From: Streptococcus infantis
Lineage (GTDB): Bacteria; Bacillota; Bacilli; Lactobacillales; Streptococcaceae
Assembly (NCBI RefSeq): GCF_000963255.1
Contig: NZ_JYOV01000019.1
Coordinates: forward strand, 62,001 to 126,000
DNA length: 64,000 nucleotides
Reading direction: 5' to 3'
Within the stretch, counting starts at the first letter, position 1, and the number at the start of each line of letters is the position of its first letter. A program made the translations under genes and the position numbers. The notes under the pieces were generated by a model. The model had not been told where the DNA came from and made no database searches. It saw only the letters and a list, made by a program, of their open reading frames with translations. Positions 19,847-28,450 of the stretch are shown piece by piece.

Positions 19847-21583
19847 CTATTCTTCTGTCAGAGACGCATTTTTCAGCTGCGACTCAGCAATTTCTCGATA
19901 GATGTCATTGGTTTCCATCAATTCTTCATGACGGCCACGACCAACGATTTCACCCTTATCAAGGACAATGATCTGGTCAGCATCCATAATGGTTCCAACA
20001 CGTTGCGCGACAATCAATACCGTAGCATCTTGCGTCACTTCCTTGAGACGACGGCGTAAAATAGCATCTGTACGATAGTCCAAGGCTGAGAAGGAATCGT
20101 CAAAGATGTAGATGTCTGGACCCTTGATGACTGCGCGGGCAATCGACAAGCGTTGTTTCTGACCACCTGATAGGTTGCTTCCCCCTTCGGCCAGATGCGT
20201 TGCAAAACCTTCTTCTCGACTTTCGATAAAGTCTTTGGCTTGGGCTACATCAGCTGCTTGGTGCAAGTCCTCATGACTGGCATCTTCTTTCCCATAGCGG
20301 AGATTGTCTGCGATAGTCCCAGTAAAGAGCAAGGCTTTTTGTGGAATAAATCCAATCTTCTGACGGAGTGATTTGAGACGGTAATCCCGTACATCAACAC
20401 CATCGACCTTAATTTTCCCTAGCGTAACATCGTAAAAACGAGGAATCAATTGAACCAGAGTAGACTTACCTGAACCAGTTGAGCCGATAAATGCAATGGT
20501 TTCTCCCGGTTTAGCAGTAAAGGAAATGTTATGCAAAACAGGGCTTTCTGTTTCCCCAGGATAAGCAAAGGTCACATTATCAAATTCTAAGTAACCATGT
20601 GTTTCTGTTTCTTGAACTCCATCCTCGTTTGGATCAATGGAAATGGGCATGTCCATGATTTCCTTCAAACGCTCGCTAGATACAGCAGTACGTGGATACA
20701 TGGTAAAGAGGTTTGACAAGAAGAGGAAGGACAAGAGGGCGTGGAAACTATACTCGATGAAGGCTACTAAATCCCCAATCTGCAAACTGCCGTGCTTGAG
20801 AGGATCCAAAGCAAACCAAACGATAGCTACAATCATGGCAATAATGATTTGCACAAAAAGTGGTTCCGTCAAACCAGTCAATTTGAACAAGCGATTCGAA
20901 TTGTCTGCATAGATTGCATTTTTCTCTTCAAAACGTTTTTCTTGGAAATCTTCACGAGCAAAGGCACGAATCACTCGTAGCCCCATCAAATTTTCACGGA
21001 CATACTGGTTAATCTTATCCAGTGTTTTCTGTTGTTTTTCAGATAAGGGACGCGTTTTGACCGCCACATAAATGACTACTACAGCTAGAAAAGGAACGGA
21101 AAAAGCGACAATCCAGGCTAGTGAAGGACTCGTCAAGAAAATCATGAGAATACTTGATAGCATCATCATGGGTGTGATAACACCCAACTTAAGCGTTTGT
21201 TCCGCAAACTGCATGAGGACAAAGGCATCACTGGTGATACGAGTAACTAGTGAAGACACACCGATTTGTTCATATTCGTGATGAGAATACTCTTGTAACT
21301 TAGCATAAACATCATTTCGCATATCCTTGACCATATTGGTGGTCAATTTACTAGCCGCATAAGCCAGAACAACCCGTCCAAATGTTCCCAAGACGATAAT
21401 AACCAACATGATTACGGCCCAAAAATAGAGTTTATCCTGATCACCTTGGTTGATTCCCTGGTCAATCATGCGGGCTAAAACTGTTGGTAAACCTAGATTG
21501 ACAATGACAAAGAAAATTGCCCCGAGAAAGTCTAACACTAACCACTTGGGATAGCGTTTGAGATAAGACCAAATATACAGCAT
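19847..21583 (-). CDS. ABC exporter, ATPase/permease half with degenerate catalytic site
   Basis: This is the first gene of the exporter pair. Start: the ATG at 21583 (MLYIWSYLKR), with AGGAG well placed; an in-frame ATG 17 codons upstream lacks a ribosome binding site and codes for a charged leader unlike family members. The 578-residue protein has six membrane helices and a nucleotide-binding domain with Walker A GSTGSGKST and signature LSGGQKQR. The catalytic Glu after Walker B is Asp (IYIFDDSFSALD) and the switch His is Gln (VAQRVGTI), the hallmark of the degenerate half in heterodimeric exporters. Confidence 0.92.
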   Translation of the reverse strand: MLYIWSYLKRYPKWLVLDFLGAIFFVIVNLGLPTVLARMIDQGINQGDQDKLYFWAVIMLVIIVLGTFGRVVLAYAASKLTTNMVKDMRNDVYAKLQEYSHHEYEQIGVSSLVTRITSDAFVLMQFAEQTLKLGVITPMMMLSSILMIFLTSPSLAWIVAFSVPFLAVVVIYVAVKTRPLSEKQQKTLDKINQYVRENLMGLRVIRAFAREDFQEKRFEEKNAIYADNSNRLFKLTGLTEPLFVQIIIAMIVAIVWFALDPLKHGSLQIGDLVAFIEYSFHALLSFLFLSNLFTMYPRTAVSSERLKEIMDMPISIDPNEDGVQETETHGYLEFDNVTFAYPGETESPVLHNISFTAKPGETIAFIGSTGSGKSTLVQLIPRFYDVTLGKIKVDGVDVRDYRLKSLRQKIGFIPQKALLFTGTIADNLRYGKEDASHEDLHQAADVAQAKDFIESREEGFATHLAEGGSNLSGGQKQRLSIARAVIKGPDIYIFDDSFSALDYRTDAILRRRLKEVTQDATVLIVAQRVGTIMDADQIIVLDKGEIVGRGRHEELMETNDIYREIAESQLKNASLTEE

Positions 21584-21620
21584 AATTCTCCTTTCTTTTT
21601 CTTCTAAAATGCAGAAAAGA

Positions 21621-21696
21621 GCGTGCTTTCGCACGCCATTTTACTAAAAAGAAGACAGGCAGCCAAAACCTCAAGAGAGGGAACTGTCTGTCTCAG
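21621..21696 (-). terminator. Hairpins between tpiA and the ABC pair
   Basis: Two stems are visible: gcgtgc/gcacgc at 21621-21636 and a longer agacaggcag/ctgtctgtct-type pairing at about 21653-21695. The outer one lies just after the tpiA stop and may end its transcript. The U-tract is poor, so the call is tentative. Confidence 0.45.
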
Positions 21697-21707
21697 ATAT
21701 TTAAGGC

Positions 21708-22466
21708 TTATTTTACAAAGTCAAGCAATGCCAAGAAGCTTTCTGGGTCAAGTGATGCACCACCAACAAGAGCTCCGTCAACGTCTGGACAAGCCATGTA
21801 TTCAGCAACGTTTTCAGGTTTAACTGAACCACCGTATTGAACACGTACTTTGTCAGCTACTTCTTGACCGAAGTCAGCAGCTACAACGTCACGAACAACT
21901 TTACACATTTTTTGTGCGTCATCTTGTGAAGCAGATTTACCAGTACCGATAGCCCAGATTGGCTCATAAGCGATAACTGTTGAAGCTACTTGTTCTGCAG
22001 TCAATCCAGCAAGAGCAGCTGAAACTTGAGCACCTACGAATTCTGCTGCTTTACCAGCTTCGTAAGTTTCAAGTGACTCACCACAACAGATGATTGGAAG
22101 CATACCGTTAGCGAAGATTGCTTTTGCTTTTTTGTTGATGTCTTCGTCTGTTTCGTGGAAGTAGTCACGACGTTCTGAGTGACCGATAACAACGTAGTCA
22201 GTACCGATTTCTTTCAAAACTTGAGGGCTAGTTTCACCAGTGAAAGCACCAGCATTTTCAAAGTAGCAGTTTTGAGCAGCAACTTTAAGGTTTGAACCTT
22301 TAGCAGCAGCAAGAACAGTTGTCAAGTCAAGAGCAGGAGCTGCGATACCAGCTTCAACAAGGTCTGATGAAGGAAGTTTTGATGCTACAGCTTCAACGAA
22401 TGCTTTTGCTTCTTCTGGGTTTTTGTTCATTTTCCAGTTACCAGCGATAAATGGTTTACGTGACAT
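21708..22466 (-). CDS. tpiA: Triosephosphate isomerase
   Basis: This glycolytic enzyme interconverts DHAP and glyceraldehyde-3-phosphate. The 252-residue product starts at 22466 ([14 protein letters not shown]), where GAGGT precedes it; an earlier in-frame ATG seven codons upstream is not favoured. Substrate-binding Asn/Lys are in GNWKMN, the catalytic His in VIGHSERR, the catalytic Glu in [11 protein letters not shown], and phosphate loops include [11 protein letters not shown]. Codon use is strongly biased, as expected of a highly expressed gene. Confidence 0.98.
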   Translation of the reverse strand: MSRKPFIAGNWKMNKNPEEAKAFVEAVASKLPSSDLVEAGIAAPALDLTTVLAAAKGSNLKVAAQNCYFENAGAFTGETSPQVLKEIGTDYVVIGHSERRDYFHETDEDINKKAKAIFANGMLPIICCGESLETYEAGKAAEFVGAQVSAALAGLTAEQVASTVIAYEPIWAIGTGKSASQDDAQKMCKVVRDVVAADFGQEVADKVRVQYGGSVKPENVAEYMACPDVDGALVGGASLDPESFLALLDFVK

Positions 22467-22501
22467 TTCACATACCTCTTTTTTCATTTTATTTTCTACT
22501 T

Positions 22502-22530
22502 ATTTTATCATATTTATAGATAGCTTGCAA
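22502..22530 (-). promoter_or_regulatory. tpiA promoter
   Basis: On the minus strand, TTGCAA (22525-22530) and TAAAAT (22502-22507) are separated by 17 nt, with TG one base before the -10. This fits a strong vegetative promoter for tpiA. Confidence 0.75.
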
Positions 22531-22583
22531 ATCTTACTCTGTAACTAGAAGTCTTCTTTTCAAAAACTTTCCAGTTGCCATTT

Positions 22584-23951
22584 CTATTTAAAAGCTGGCT
22601 TGCGCCTCGTTAATTTGACCACTGCTTCTGTTCTAGCCGTGTGTGGAAACATGTCAACGGACTGGATATAATGCAGGTCATAAACCTCTAGCAATCGGAC
22701 TAAATCACGCGCCAAGGTAGACACATTGCAGGAAACGTAGACCATCTTTTCAGGAGCGTATGTGACGATGGTATCCAAGAGTTTGTCATCTAAACCTGTA
22801 CGTGGCGGGTCCACAATCAAGGCATCAGCACGATAGCCTTCCTTGTACCAACGAGGGATAATTTCTTCTGCAGTTCCTGCTTCATAGTGGGTATTGGTAT
22901 ACCCCATACGCTTAGCATTTTCTTTGGCATCCTCAATAGCTTCTGGAATAATATCCATTCCTCTCAAACTTTTGACTTTTTTCGCAAAGGCAAAACCAAT
23001 GGTCCCAACACCACAATAAGCATCAATCAGATGGTCGTTCTCAGTAATGTCCAAGGCCTTAACGGCTTCACTATAGAGAATTTCAGTCTGTTCAGGATTA
23101 AGCTGATAAAATGCTCGAGGTGAAAGAGAGAATTCATAATCTAGAATACCCTCGCGTATACTATCCTGCCCCCAAATAATCTCCGTCTTGTCCCCATAAA
23201 TTTCACTAGTTTTAGCAGTATTGGTATTGACTGCGACAGTCACTACTTCAGGATAATCCTTGACTAGGTCTTTCACAAATTGAGTCAAATTCAATTGGCG
23301 ATTGGTCACAATGATAATCTGAACTTGCCCAGTTTTCCGTGCTCGACGAACCATGATGGTTCGAACCCCAAGGATTTTCCGTTCATCCGTAATCGGAATT
23401 TGATGGTAAGTCAAGAGTTCAGCAATGCGATTGGCAATAGCTTGTGTCTCCTTATCTTGAACCAGGCAGTCCTTTAACTCGACCAAATAATGGGAATTCT
23501 GAGCATACAAACCTGCCTTGACTTGACCTTTAAACTTTCGTGTTTGAAATTGCAGTTTAGCCCTATAATACTTTGGTTTCTGCATGCCAATAGTTGGTCT
23601 AATCTCAAAGTTTTCATAGCCAGCAGGGGCAAATTTCTTCAGAGCTTGATGGAGAAGATCTGTCTTGAACTCCAGCTGCTTATCATAATGTAGATGCATG
23701 ATCTGACAACCACCACACTCATTATAAATAGTACAGTCTGGAACCACTCGAAACTTAGATTTTTTATTGACCTCAAGCAGCTTAGCCTCAACGTAGTTAC
23801 GCTTAACCGAAGTCACCTGACAATAGATATCTTCTCCCTTGAGGGCTCCTGGAACAAAAACGAGGGTTTTCTGGTAAAATCCGATTCCTTCCCCGTTAAT
23901 CCCCATGCGCTTGATTTTTAATGGAATTTTTTGTTTGACTTTTAGATTCAT
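22584..23951 (-). CDS. 23S rRNA (uracil-5-)-methyltransferase, RumA/RlmCD family
   Basis: This is a SAM-dependent enzyme that makes 5-methyluridine in RNA. The 455-residue protein has an N-terminal TRAM-like domain (about 1-60) and iron-sulfur cysteines in [10 protein letters not shown] near 72-81 plus a later Cys in LKDCLV. The methyltransferase domain has [22 protein letters not shown] and the catalytic Cys in [12 protein letters not shown]. Streptococci have two such paralogues, and which rRNA positions this one modifies cannot be told here. The -10 box TATAAT lies only 6 nt before the ATG and no ribosome binding site is present, so the mRNA is probably leaderless. Confidence 0.9.
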   Translation of the reverse strand: MNLKVKQKIPLKIKRMGINGEGIGFYQKTLVFVPGALKGEDIYCQVTSVKRNYVEAKLLEVNKKSKFRVVPDCTIYNECGGCQIMHLHYDKQLEFKTDLLHQALKKFAPAGYENFEIRPTIGMQKPKYYRAKLQFQTRKFKGQVKAGLYAQNSHYLVELKDCLVQDKETQAIANRIAELLTYHQIPITDERKILGVRTIMVRRARKTGQVQIIIVTNRQLNLTQFVKDLVKDYPEVVTVAVNTNTAKTSEIYGDKTEIIWGQDSIREGILDYEFSLSPRAFYQLNPEQTEILYSEAVKALDITENDHLIDAYCGVGTIGFAFAKKVKSLRGMDIIPEAIEDAKENAKRMGYTNTHYEAGTAEEIIPRWYKEGYRADALIVDPPRTGLDDKLLDTIVTYAPEKMVYVSCNVSTLARDLVRLLEVYDLHYIQSVDMFPHTARTEAVVKLTRRKPAFK

Positions 23952-23957
23952 AAGTCT

Positions 23958-24000
23958 ATTATACCACGTAGTTTCTCAATGGTTAAGAATATGTTACAAT
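23958..24000. promoter_or_regulatory. Divergent promoters giving apparently leaderless mRNAs
   Basis: Minus strand: extended -10 TGGTATAAT (TATAAT at 23958-23963), with the RNA methyltransferase ATG only 6 nt downstream. Plus strand: extended -10 TGTTACAAT (TACAAT at 23995-24000), with the kinase ATG 6 nt downstream. Neither gene has a Shine-Dalgarno sequence in the gap. Transcription starting about 7 nt past each -10 would begin at the start codons. Confidence 0.7.
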
Positions 24001-24006
24001 AAAACC

Positions 24007-24780
24007 ATGAATACAAAGATATCTTTTTCCTCATTGGATTTTCCTGAGCAATTACGAACTTATATAGAGGAGGCAAACCTATCGGACAGCTCTTCTCATT
24101 CAGGCGCAAGAGTTCTCTATCTTGATTCAGGTTACTATTTAAAAATTGATCAAAAGGGAAGTTTAGAGCGAGAAACTAGCATTGCGAGTTGGTTTGAACA
24201 AGAGGGAATAGGAACTCCAGTCATCCACTATCTATCTACAGATAAAGACTACCTCCTGACTAAAGAGGCTATTGGTCATGATGCTCTCGCTTTTTTAGAC
24301 CAGCCAGAAAAAATCTGCCGAACCATGGCAGAGGCTCTTAAAAAGCTTCACAACTTAAACCCACAAAATTTTCCATCAGAAAATCATTTAAAAGCCTATA
24401 AAGAAAGAGCCTTTAAAAACTATGAAAAAGGGGAGTTCTATGCCAAGGCGCTCCTACCCCAATTCCAGATTAACAGTCGCGAAGAGGCCTTCCAACTCAT
24501 CCAAGAACAAGGGCACCTTTTAAAAACAGATGCCTTTATTCACGGGGATGCCTGTCTACCGAACTTTATTCTTAAAGATGCCAGCCATTTCTCTTGTTTT
24601 ATTGACCTTGGTTCGGCTGATTTCAGTGATCGGCATATCGATCTCTTTTGGGCTATTTGGTCCCTCAATTACAACTTAAAAGATCCCAAATATGCTGAAC
24701 TATTTCTCGACTATTACGGGAGGGAACTGGTTGATAGCAATAAACTTCGACTCGTTGCTGCCTTCGAAGCATTTGGATAA
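24007..24780 (+). CDS. APH(3')-like phosphotransferase
   Basis: This is a 257-residue protein kinase-like fold enzyme of the aminoglycoside phosphotransferase family. Lys46 in YYLKID and Glu55 fit the ATP site, the catalytic loop is HGDACLPN (His179, Asp181, Asn186), and the metal-binding Asp200 is in FIDLGSAD. Family resemblance is to APH(3') enzymes, although the natural substrate may not be an antibiotic. It has no ribosome binding site and its -10 box lies 6 nt before ATG, so it appears leaderless. recX follows after 10 nt, in a likely operon. The alternative is a metabolic small-molecule kinase. Confidence 0.85.
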   Translation: MNTKISFSSLDFPEQLRTYIEEANLSDSSSHSGARVLYLDSGYYLKIDQKGSLERETSIASWFEQEGIGTPVIHYLSTDKDYLLTKEAIGHDALAFLDQPEKICRTMAEALKKLHNLNPQNFPSENHLKAYKERAFKNYEKGEFYAKALLPQFQINSREEAFQLIQEQGHLLKTDAFIHGDACLPNFILKDASHFSCFIDLGSADFSDRHIDLFWAIWSLNYNLKDPKYAELFLDYYGRELVDSNKLRLVAAFEAFG

Positions 24781-24790
24781 GAGGTAAACC

Positions 24791-25567
24791 ATGAAAATCA
24801 CAAAACTTGAAAAGAAAAAAAGACTCTTTCTACTTGAGCTTGATAGCGACCAAACCTGCTACATTACAGAGGATACCATTGTGCGCTTTATGTTGACAAA
24901 AGGGAAAGAGATCTCAGCTGAAGAACTAACTGAGATTAAATCATTTGCGCAATTTTCCTACAGTAAAAATCTAGCTCTCTACCACTTATCCTTCAAGGCT
25001 CGCACTGAAAAAGAAGTTAAAGATTATCTTGCCAAACATGAAGTTAATGAGAACATCATCCCCAAAGTTATCCAGTCTTTAAAAGATGATAATTGGATCA
25101 ATGATCGCCAATATGCTTATGCCATCATCAATTCCAATCAGCTTTCAGGAGATAAGGGAAGCTATATGCTGATGCAGAAGATTTCTCAAAAAGGCGTTGC
25201 TAAATCCATTATCCAAGAAGTCATACAAGAATTTGATATGACGGAAGTCGCAGAGCGCACAGCGGAAAAACTATTGAAAAAATACCAGGGTAAATTACCT
25301 GCCCGCGCTCTACAGGATAAGATTATCCAAAGCCTAACCAATAAAGGATTTTCCTACACAGAAGCCAAAACAGCCTTTGACCAATTGGACAGCCAGGTCG
25401 AAGAAGAAACCGTTCAGGAACTTATTTTTAAAGAGTTAGACAAGCAGTATCGGAAATATTCACGAAAGTATGAAGGATACGAACTGAAACAACGTTTGAC
25501 CCAAGTTTTAGCTAGAAAAGGTTATGATTTTTCGGATATAGCCAGCGCTCTCAGAGAATATCTTTAA
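24791..25567 (+). CDS. recX: Recombination regulator RecX
   Basis: RecX binds RecA filaments and limits their activity. The 258-residue protein is built of repeated three-helix units, visible as [33 protein letters not shown] and [15 protein letters not shown], ending IASALREYL. Length and the lysine-rich N-terminus fit Firmicutes RecX. A GAGGT ribosome binding site lies just after the upstream kinase stop, and the two are probably co-transcribed. Confidence 0.95.
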   Translation: MKITKLEKKKRLFLLELDSDQTCYITEDTIVRFMLTKGKEISAEELTEIKSFAQFSYSKNLALYHLSFKARTEKEVKDYLAKHEVNENIIPKVIQSLKDDNWINDRQYAYAIINSNQLSGDKGSYMLMQKISQKGVAKSIIQEVIQEFDMTEVAERTAEKLLKKYQGKLPARALQDKIIQSLTNKGFSYTEAKTAFDQLDSQVEEETVQELIFKELDKQYRKYSRKYEGYELKQRLTQVLARKGYDFSDIASALREYL

Positions 25568-25655
25568 TTTTTTCATGAAAAAACTAAGAACTTTAAACAA
25601 AAATGTGATACAATAGTAAACGATAAACTTATAAATTGTAGAAAGTTGGTTAGTT

Positions 25656-26189
25656 ATGAAACTTCCAAAAGAAGGCGACTTTATTACAATTCAAAGTTAT
25701 AAGCATGATGGGAGTCTCCACCGTACTTGGCGAGACACCATGGTACTAAAAACAACAGAGAACGCTATTATCGGCGTCAACGACCACACACTTGTTACCG
25801 AAAGTGACGGTCGTCGTTGGGTGACTCGAGAACCGGCTATTGTTTACTTTCACAAGAAATATTGGTTTAATATTATCGCTATGATTCGTGAAAATGGTAT
25901 CTCCTACTACTGCAATATGGCAAGTCCTTACTATTTGGATGAAGAAGCTTTAAAATACATTGACTATGATTTGGATGTTAAAGTTTTTACAGATGGTGAA
26001 AAACGCCTCTTGGACGTTGAGGAGTATGAACGACACAAGCGAAAAATGAAGTATTCTTCTGATCTAGACTATATTCTGAAAGAGCATGTAAAGATTCTTG
26101 TTGATTGGATTAACAATGAGCGAGGTCCTTTCTCAGAAGCCTATGTCAACATTTGGTACAAACGCTACGTAGAACTAAAGAATCGGTAA
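25656..26189 (+). CDS. Nucleoside tri-/diphosphate phosphatase, DUF402 family (Ntdp)
   Basis: This 177-residue protein begins [25 protein letters not shown]. It has conserved acidic and Tyr residues in [21 protein letters not shown] and [24 protein letters not shown], the FomD-like barrel of DUF402 proteins, some of which are reported to hydrolyse nucleoside tri- and diphosphates. An extended -10 TGATACAAT precedes it, so it has its own promoter, and a strong terminator follows. Confidence 0.9.
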   Translation: MKLPKEGDFITIQSYKHDGSLHRTWRDTMVLKTTENAIIGVNDHTLVTESDGRRWVTREPAIVYFHKKYWFNIIAMIRENGISYYCNMASPYYLDEEALKYIDYDLDVKVFTDGEKRLLDVEEYERHKRKMKYSSDLDYILKEHVKILVDWINNERGPFSEAYVNIWYKRYVELKNR

Positions 26190-26197
26190 AGTTGTCA

Positions 26198-26230
26198 GAG
26201 GTCAGGATTAAAATCCTGACCTCGTTTTTT
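26198..26230 (+). terminator. Terminator after the DUF402 gene
   Basis: The 12-bp stem gaggtcaggatt/aatcctgacctc is followed by GTTTTTT. The left repeat of the accessory cassette begins immediately after it. Confidence 0.92.
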
Positions 26231-26266
26231 GGTAGTATAAAATAAGCTGTGTAAACACAAAAAGAA
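26231..26266. repeat. Left copy of an imperfect direct repeat flanking the rgg cassette
   Basis: The copy begins ggtagtataaaataagctgt and recurs, same orientation, at 28205 (about 32 of 37 positions agree). It looks like an insertion-sequence end. No transposase accompanies it. Confidence 0.65.
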
Positions 26267-26512
26267 ATAAATCCATTATGATAGAATTCGTGAGATATAC
26301 AAAATAAATGGATAGACTAATACTTTTTTAATTTCTTTGTTCCTTGTAAGTTTACAACAACCTTATATTGTTTAATACAAAAATACGAAGATGATTGCTA
26401 TAAAAGAATTCAGATCACCTTCGTATCAAAAATTTAGTTATTGTATTTCCACATAGCATCAATCATTTAGTACGACATTTTGAAAATAATAATTTGACCG
26501 ATAAAATGCTAT
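26267..26512. other. Spacer downstream of the rgg-type gene
   Basis: No gene is visible. A 13-nt hairpin (atacgaagatgat at 26383-26395 with atcaccttcgtat at 26414-26426, one wobble) followed by T residues on the minus strand would terminate the rgg-type transcript. No short hydrophobic peptide gene of the SHP type was found. Confidence 0.6.
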
Positions 26513-27370
26513 TTAATCTACCAGATCATTTAATCGTTTTTGAAAATATAAAGCAATATTTTTAGATTCAATAAACTCAAAATATTTAATGACATTTTGC
26601 ATTTGTTTAATTCCAGATTCTTTAGATTCTATCAGGTAGATTTTATATCCTTCTACAAACTTGAATGTAGATTTTTCAAAGACTTTTGTGTCATCTTTTA
26701 ATAATTTTCTTAATTTCATTTCAAAGTAGTCTGCATATGATAGATGTGAATTTTCAAGGCAACAGAACCAAAAATTTAAACAAGCTGACACAACTAAATT
26801 TCTATTCTTACCGATTTTTTCGTAATAATGTGTACGCTCTAGTATTTCTTTTCCGACCCTGTAGATATAATCTATTTCAAAAAGATGATATAAATTACCA
26901 ATCAGCGCTATCTCATAGGACTCCCAGCGTTCCTTCTGGAATAAATAGTCATATACTAAATTTAGATCATCTCTACTAACTACATAATTACAATCTATCT
27001 GATTTAATAGTCCCTGAACCATAATTGTATTTATTCTATAAGTTTTTTCTCCACTCTTCTCAAAAAGTTTTTGTTGCTCATTTTTTATTTCCTCCAATCC
27101 TTTAGTATTCAAACTATAAAAATTTGGAGATAAATTAACCAAAAAATCATCAAGCTCCGATCTTTTATAATGTTCTAGATAATTACAAAAATTCTCGATC
27201 GAAACATTGATATTTGATAATAATTCAAAAAACGTTGAAAGAGAAATTTCATTTTCTCCCCTTTCAAATCTAGAGAGTTGAGATTTTGATATAGAATCAG
27301 CTGCAGCATACTCTAAAGAATATCCGTTTAATTTTCTAAAATATCTAAAAGCTTCTCCGTAATTTTTCAC
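26513..27370 (-). CDS. Rgg/GadR/MutR family transcriptional regulator
   Basis: This is a 285-residue regulator with an N-terminal Xre-type helix-turn-helix (GYSLEYAAADSISKSQLSRFERGENEISLSTF split over residues 16-47) and a long helical C-terminal domain like those that bind peptide pheromones. It is AT-rich compared with neighbours and lies 12 nt downstream of a methyltransferase gene, so the two form a small operon inside a repeat-flanked cassette. Rgg proteins often pair with short hydrophobic peptides; none is seen nearby, so this may be a stand-alone or peptide-orphaned member. Confidence 0.88.
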   Translation of the reverse strand: MKNYGEAFRYFRKLNGYSLEYAAADSISKSQLSRFERGENEISLSTFFELLSNINVSIENFCNYLEHYKRSELDDFLVNLSPNFYSLNTKGLEEIKNEQQKLFEKSGEKTYRINTIMVQGLLNQIDCNYVVSRDDLNLVYDYLFQKERWESYEIALIGNLYHLFEIDYIYRVGKEILERTHYYEKIGKNRNLVVSACLNFWFCCLENSHLSYADYFEMKLRKLLKDDTKVFEKSTFKFVEGYKIYLIESKESGIKQMQNVIKYFEFIESKNIALYFQKRLNDLVD

Positions 27371-27382
27371 AATTTCGTTCCC

Positions 27383-28156
27383 TTAACTCTCTTTTCGAGC
27401 GATAAACATACCATATTCTTTAGGAATAATCAACATACCATTATTAAACTCACTTTCCAATCTATTACGAATTATTTCCTCTTCTAGTGAACCTATTTCG
27501 GAAATTCCTTTCAAGGATTGAATATATTGAACTAGATCGTCTATACTTGTCACCTGTAGCTCATCATCATAAATTAATTTTTCCACAGTGTCAAAATACC
27601 TATTTAAAAAAGCTTTCCCATTTTGTAAAGTAAAAGTTTTATTTTCCAAATTTTGATTAACTACATCTTTAAATAAGCTTGCCAAATAATCTACAACTCC
27701 ATTTTCACCAAATGTAGCACAATAAAAAATTCCTCCTTTTTTTAATACTCTATTCACTTCAGAGATAGCTTTATCAATGTCATTTACATGATGTAGAAGC
27801 ATATTAGCAATAACAATATCAAAAGTTTCATTTTTAAAAGAAATATTTTGGATATCCATTCTTTCATAGTTGACATTATCTCTATTTCCAATCACTAACT
27901 TCGTAGTTTCTACCATGTCATTAGAAAAATCCGTTATAATCAATTGCTTCATCTTGTCTATAGAATCAAGATTACTTTTCCACAGTTCTCCTGTACCACA
28001 TCCCAATTCTAGTATCTTTAACTCACCAGTGAGTTGGTAGTTAGAAAAAATCCAATTGTTAAATCCCAATCTATTTTTAGAATACTTCTTATGCAATTCT
28101 ACTCGAATATCAAGATTATTATGATTTTTATATTGTTCAATTACTTTATCAATCAT
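27383..28156 (-). CDS. Class I SAM-dependent methyltransferase
   Basis: This is a 257-residue enzyme with motif I ILELGCGTGELW near residues 48-59, the acidic motif II residue in ITDFSNDM, motif IV FDIVIANMLLHHV and the post-motif LKKGGIFYCATFGENG. The substrate is unknown; the layout resembles small-molecule methyltransferases of the ubiE/type-11 group. It is the first gene of an AT-rich two-gene operon with the Rgg-type regulator and has a GGAGG site. Its likely promoter takes the -35 box from the right-hand repeat at 28205. Confidence 0.88.
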   Translation of the reverse strand: MIDKVIEQYKNHNNLDIRVELHKKYSKNRLGFNNWIFSNYQLTGELKILELGCGTGELWKSNLDSIDKMKQLIITDFSNDMVETTKLVIGNRDNVNYERMDIQNISFKNETFDIVIANMLLHHVNDIDKAISEVNRVLKKGGIFYCATFGENGVVDYLASLFKDVVNQNLENKTFTLQNGKAFLNRYFDTVEKLIYDDELQVTSIDDLVQYIQSLKGISEIGSLEEEIIRNRLESEFNNGMLIIPKEYGMFIARKES

Positions 28157-28185
28157 TCTAAATGACCTCCACTCTATAATTTGAC

Positions 28186-28215
28186 ATTATATCACAAGAA
28201 TAAAGGTAGTGTAAA
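28186..28215 (-). promoter_or_regulatory. Promoter of the methyltransferase-rgg operon
   Basis: Minus strand: -10 TATAAT (28186-28191) with TG one base upstream, and -35 TTTACA (28210-28215), spacer 18 nt. The -35 lies inside the right-hand direct repeat. Confidence 0.65.
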
Positions 28216-28241
28216 ATAAGTTGTATAAATGCAAAAAAGAA
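28205..28241. repeat. Right copy of the imperfect direct repeat flanking the rgg cassette
   Basis: This copy begins ggtagtgtaaaataagttgt and is the same orientation as the copy at 26231. The two bracket a nearly 2-kb AT-rich segment with the Rgg and methyltransferase genes. Confidence 0.65.
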
Positions 28242-28420
28242 TAATTTTACCACAGTATTGAACTATTTTTTGGTCTTCTAAATTCCAAAAAACTCTTTTA
28301 AACAAAACTTCATTTTTCATCCACAAGTTTTAAGAGGCACTGATTTATTAAAGGATTGAGATTCTAGGACTAGGAATTCATAGATTAGTCCATCAATTTC
28401 TGGCTATCACTTTTCCCTAG
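28242..28420. other. Spacer between the accessory cassette and queH
   Basis: No ORF, RNA or strong structure was recognised. The sequence has the look of degraded insertion-sequence material, but no reading frame supports that. Confidence 0.4.
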
Positions 28421-28423
28421 TAA

Positions 28424-28447
28424 AAAACCTGCCTTGAGGCAGGTTTT
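28424..28447 (-). terminator. Terminator after queH
   Basis: The perfect 10-bp stem aaaacctgcc/ggcaggtttt has a TTGA loop and lies 3 nt past the queH stop. Confidence 0.9.
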
Positions 28448-28450
28448 CGT

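Noticed and set aside
21621..21636. gcgtgc/gcacgc hairpin as a stand-alone terminator
   Set aside because: No adequate U tract follows on either strand; listed only as part of a tentative structure after tpiA.
26220..26295. Minus-strand short hydrophobic frame (MDLFLFVFTQ...) considered as a pheromone peptide for the Rgg-type regulator
   Set aside because: It runs through the direct repeat and the DUF402 gene's terminator, has no ribosome binding site, and does not look like known short hydrophobic peptides.
28242..28420. Possible insertion-sequence coding remnant before queH
   Set aside because: No frame gives more than short fragments with recognisable transposase motifs.
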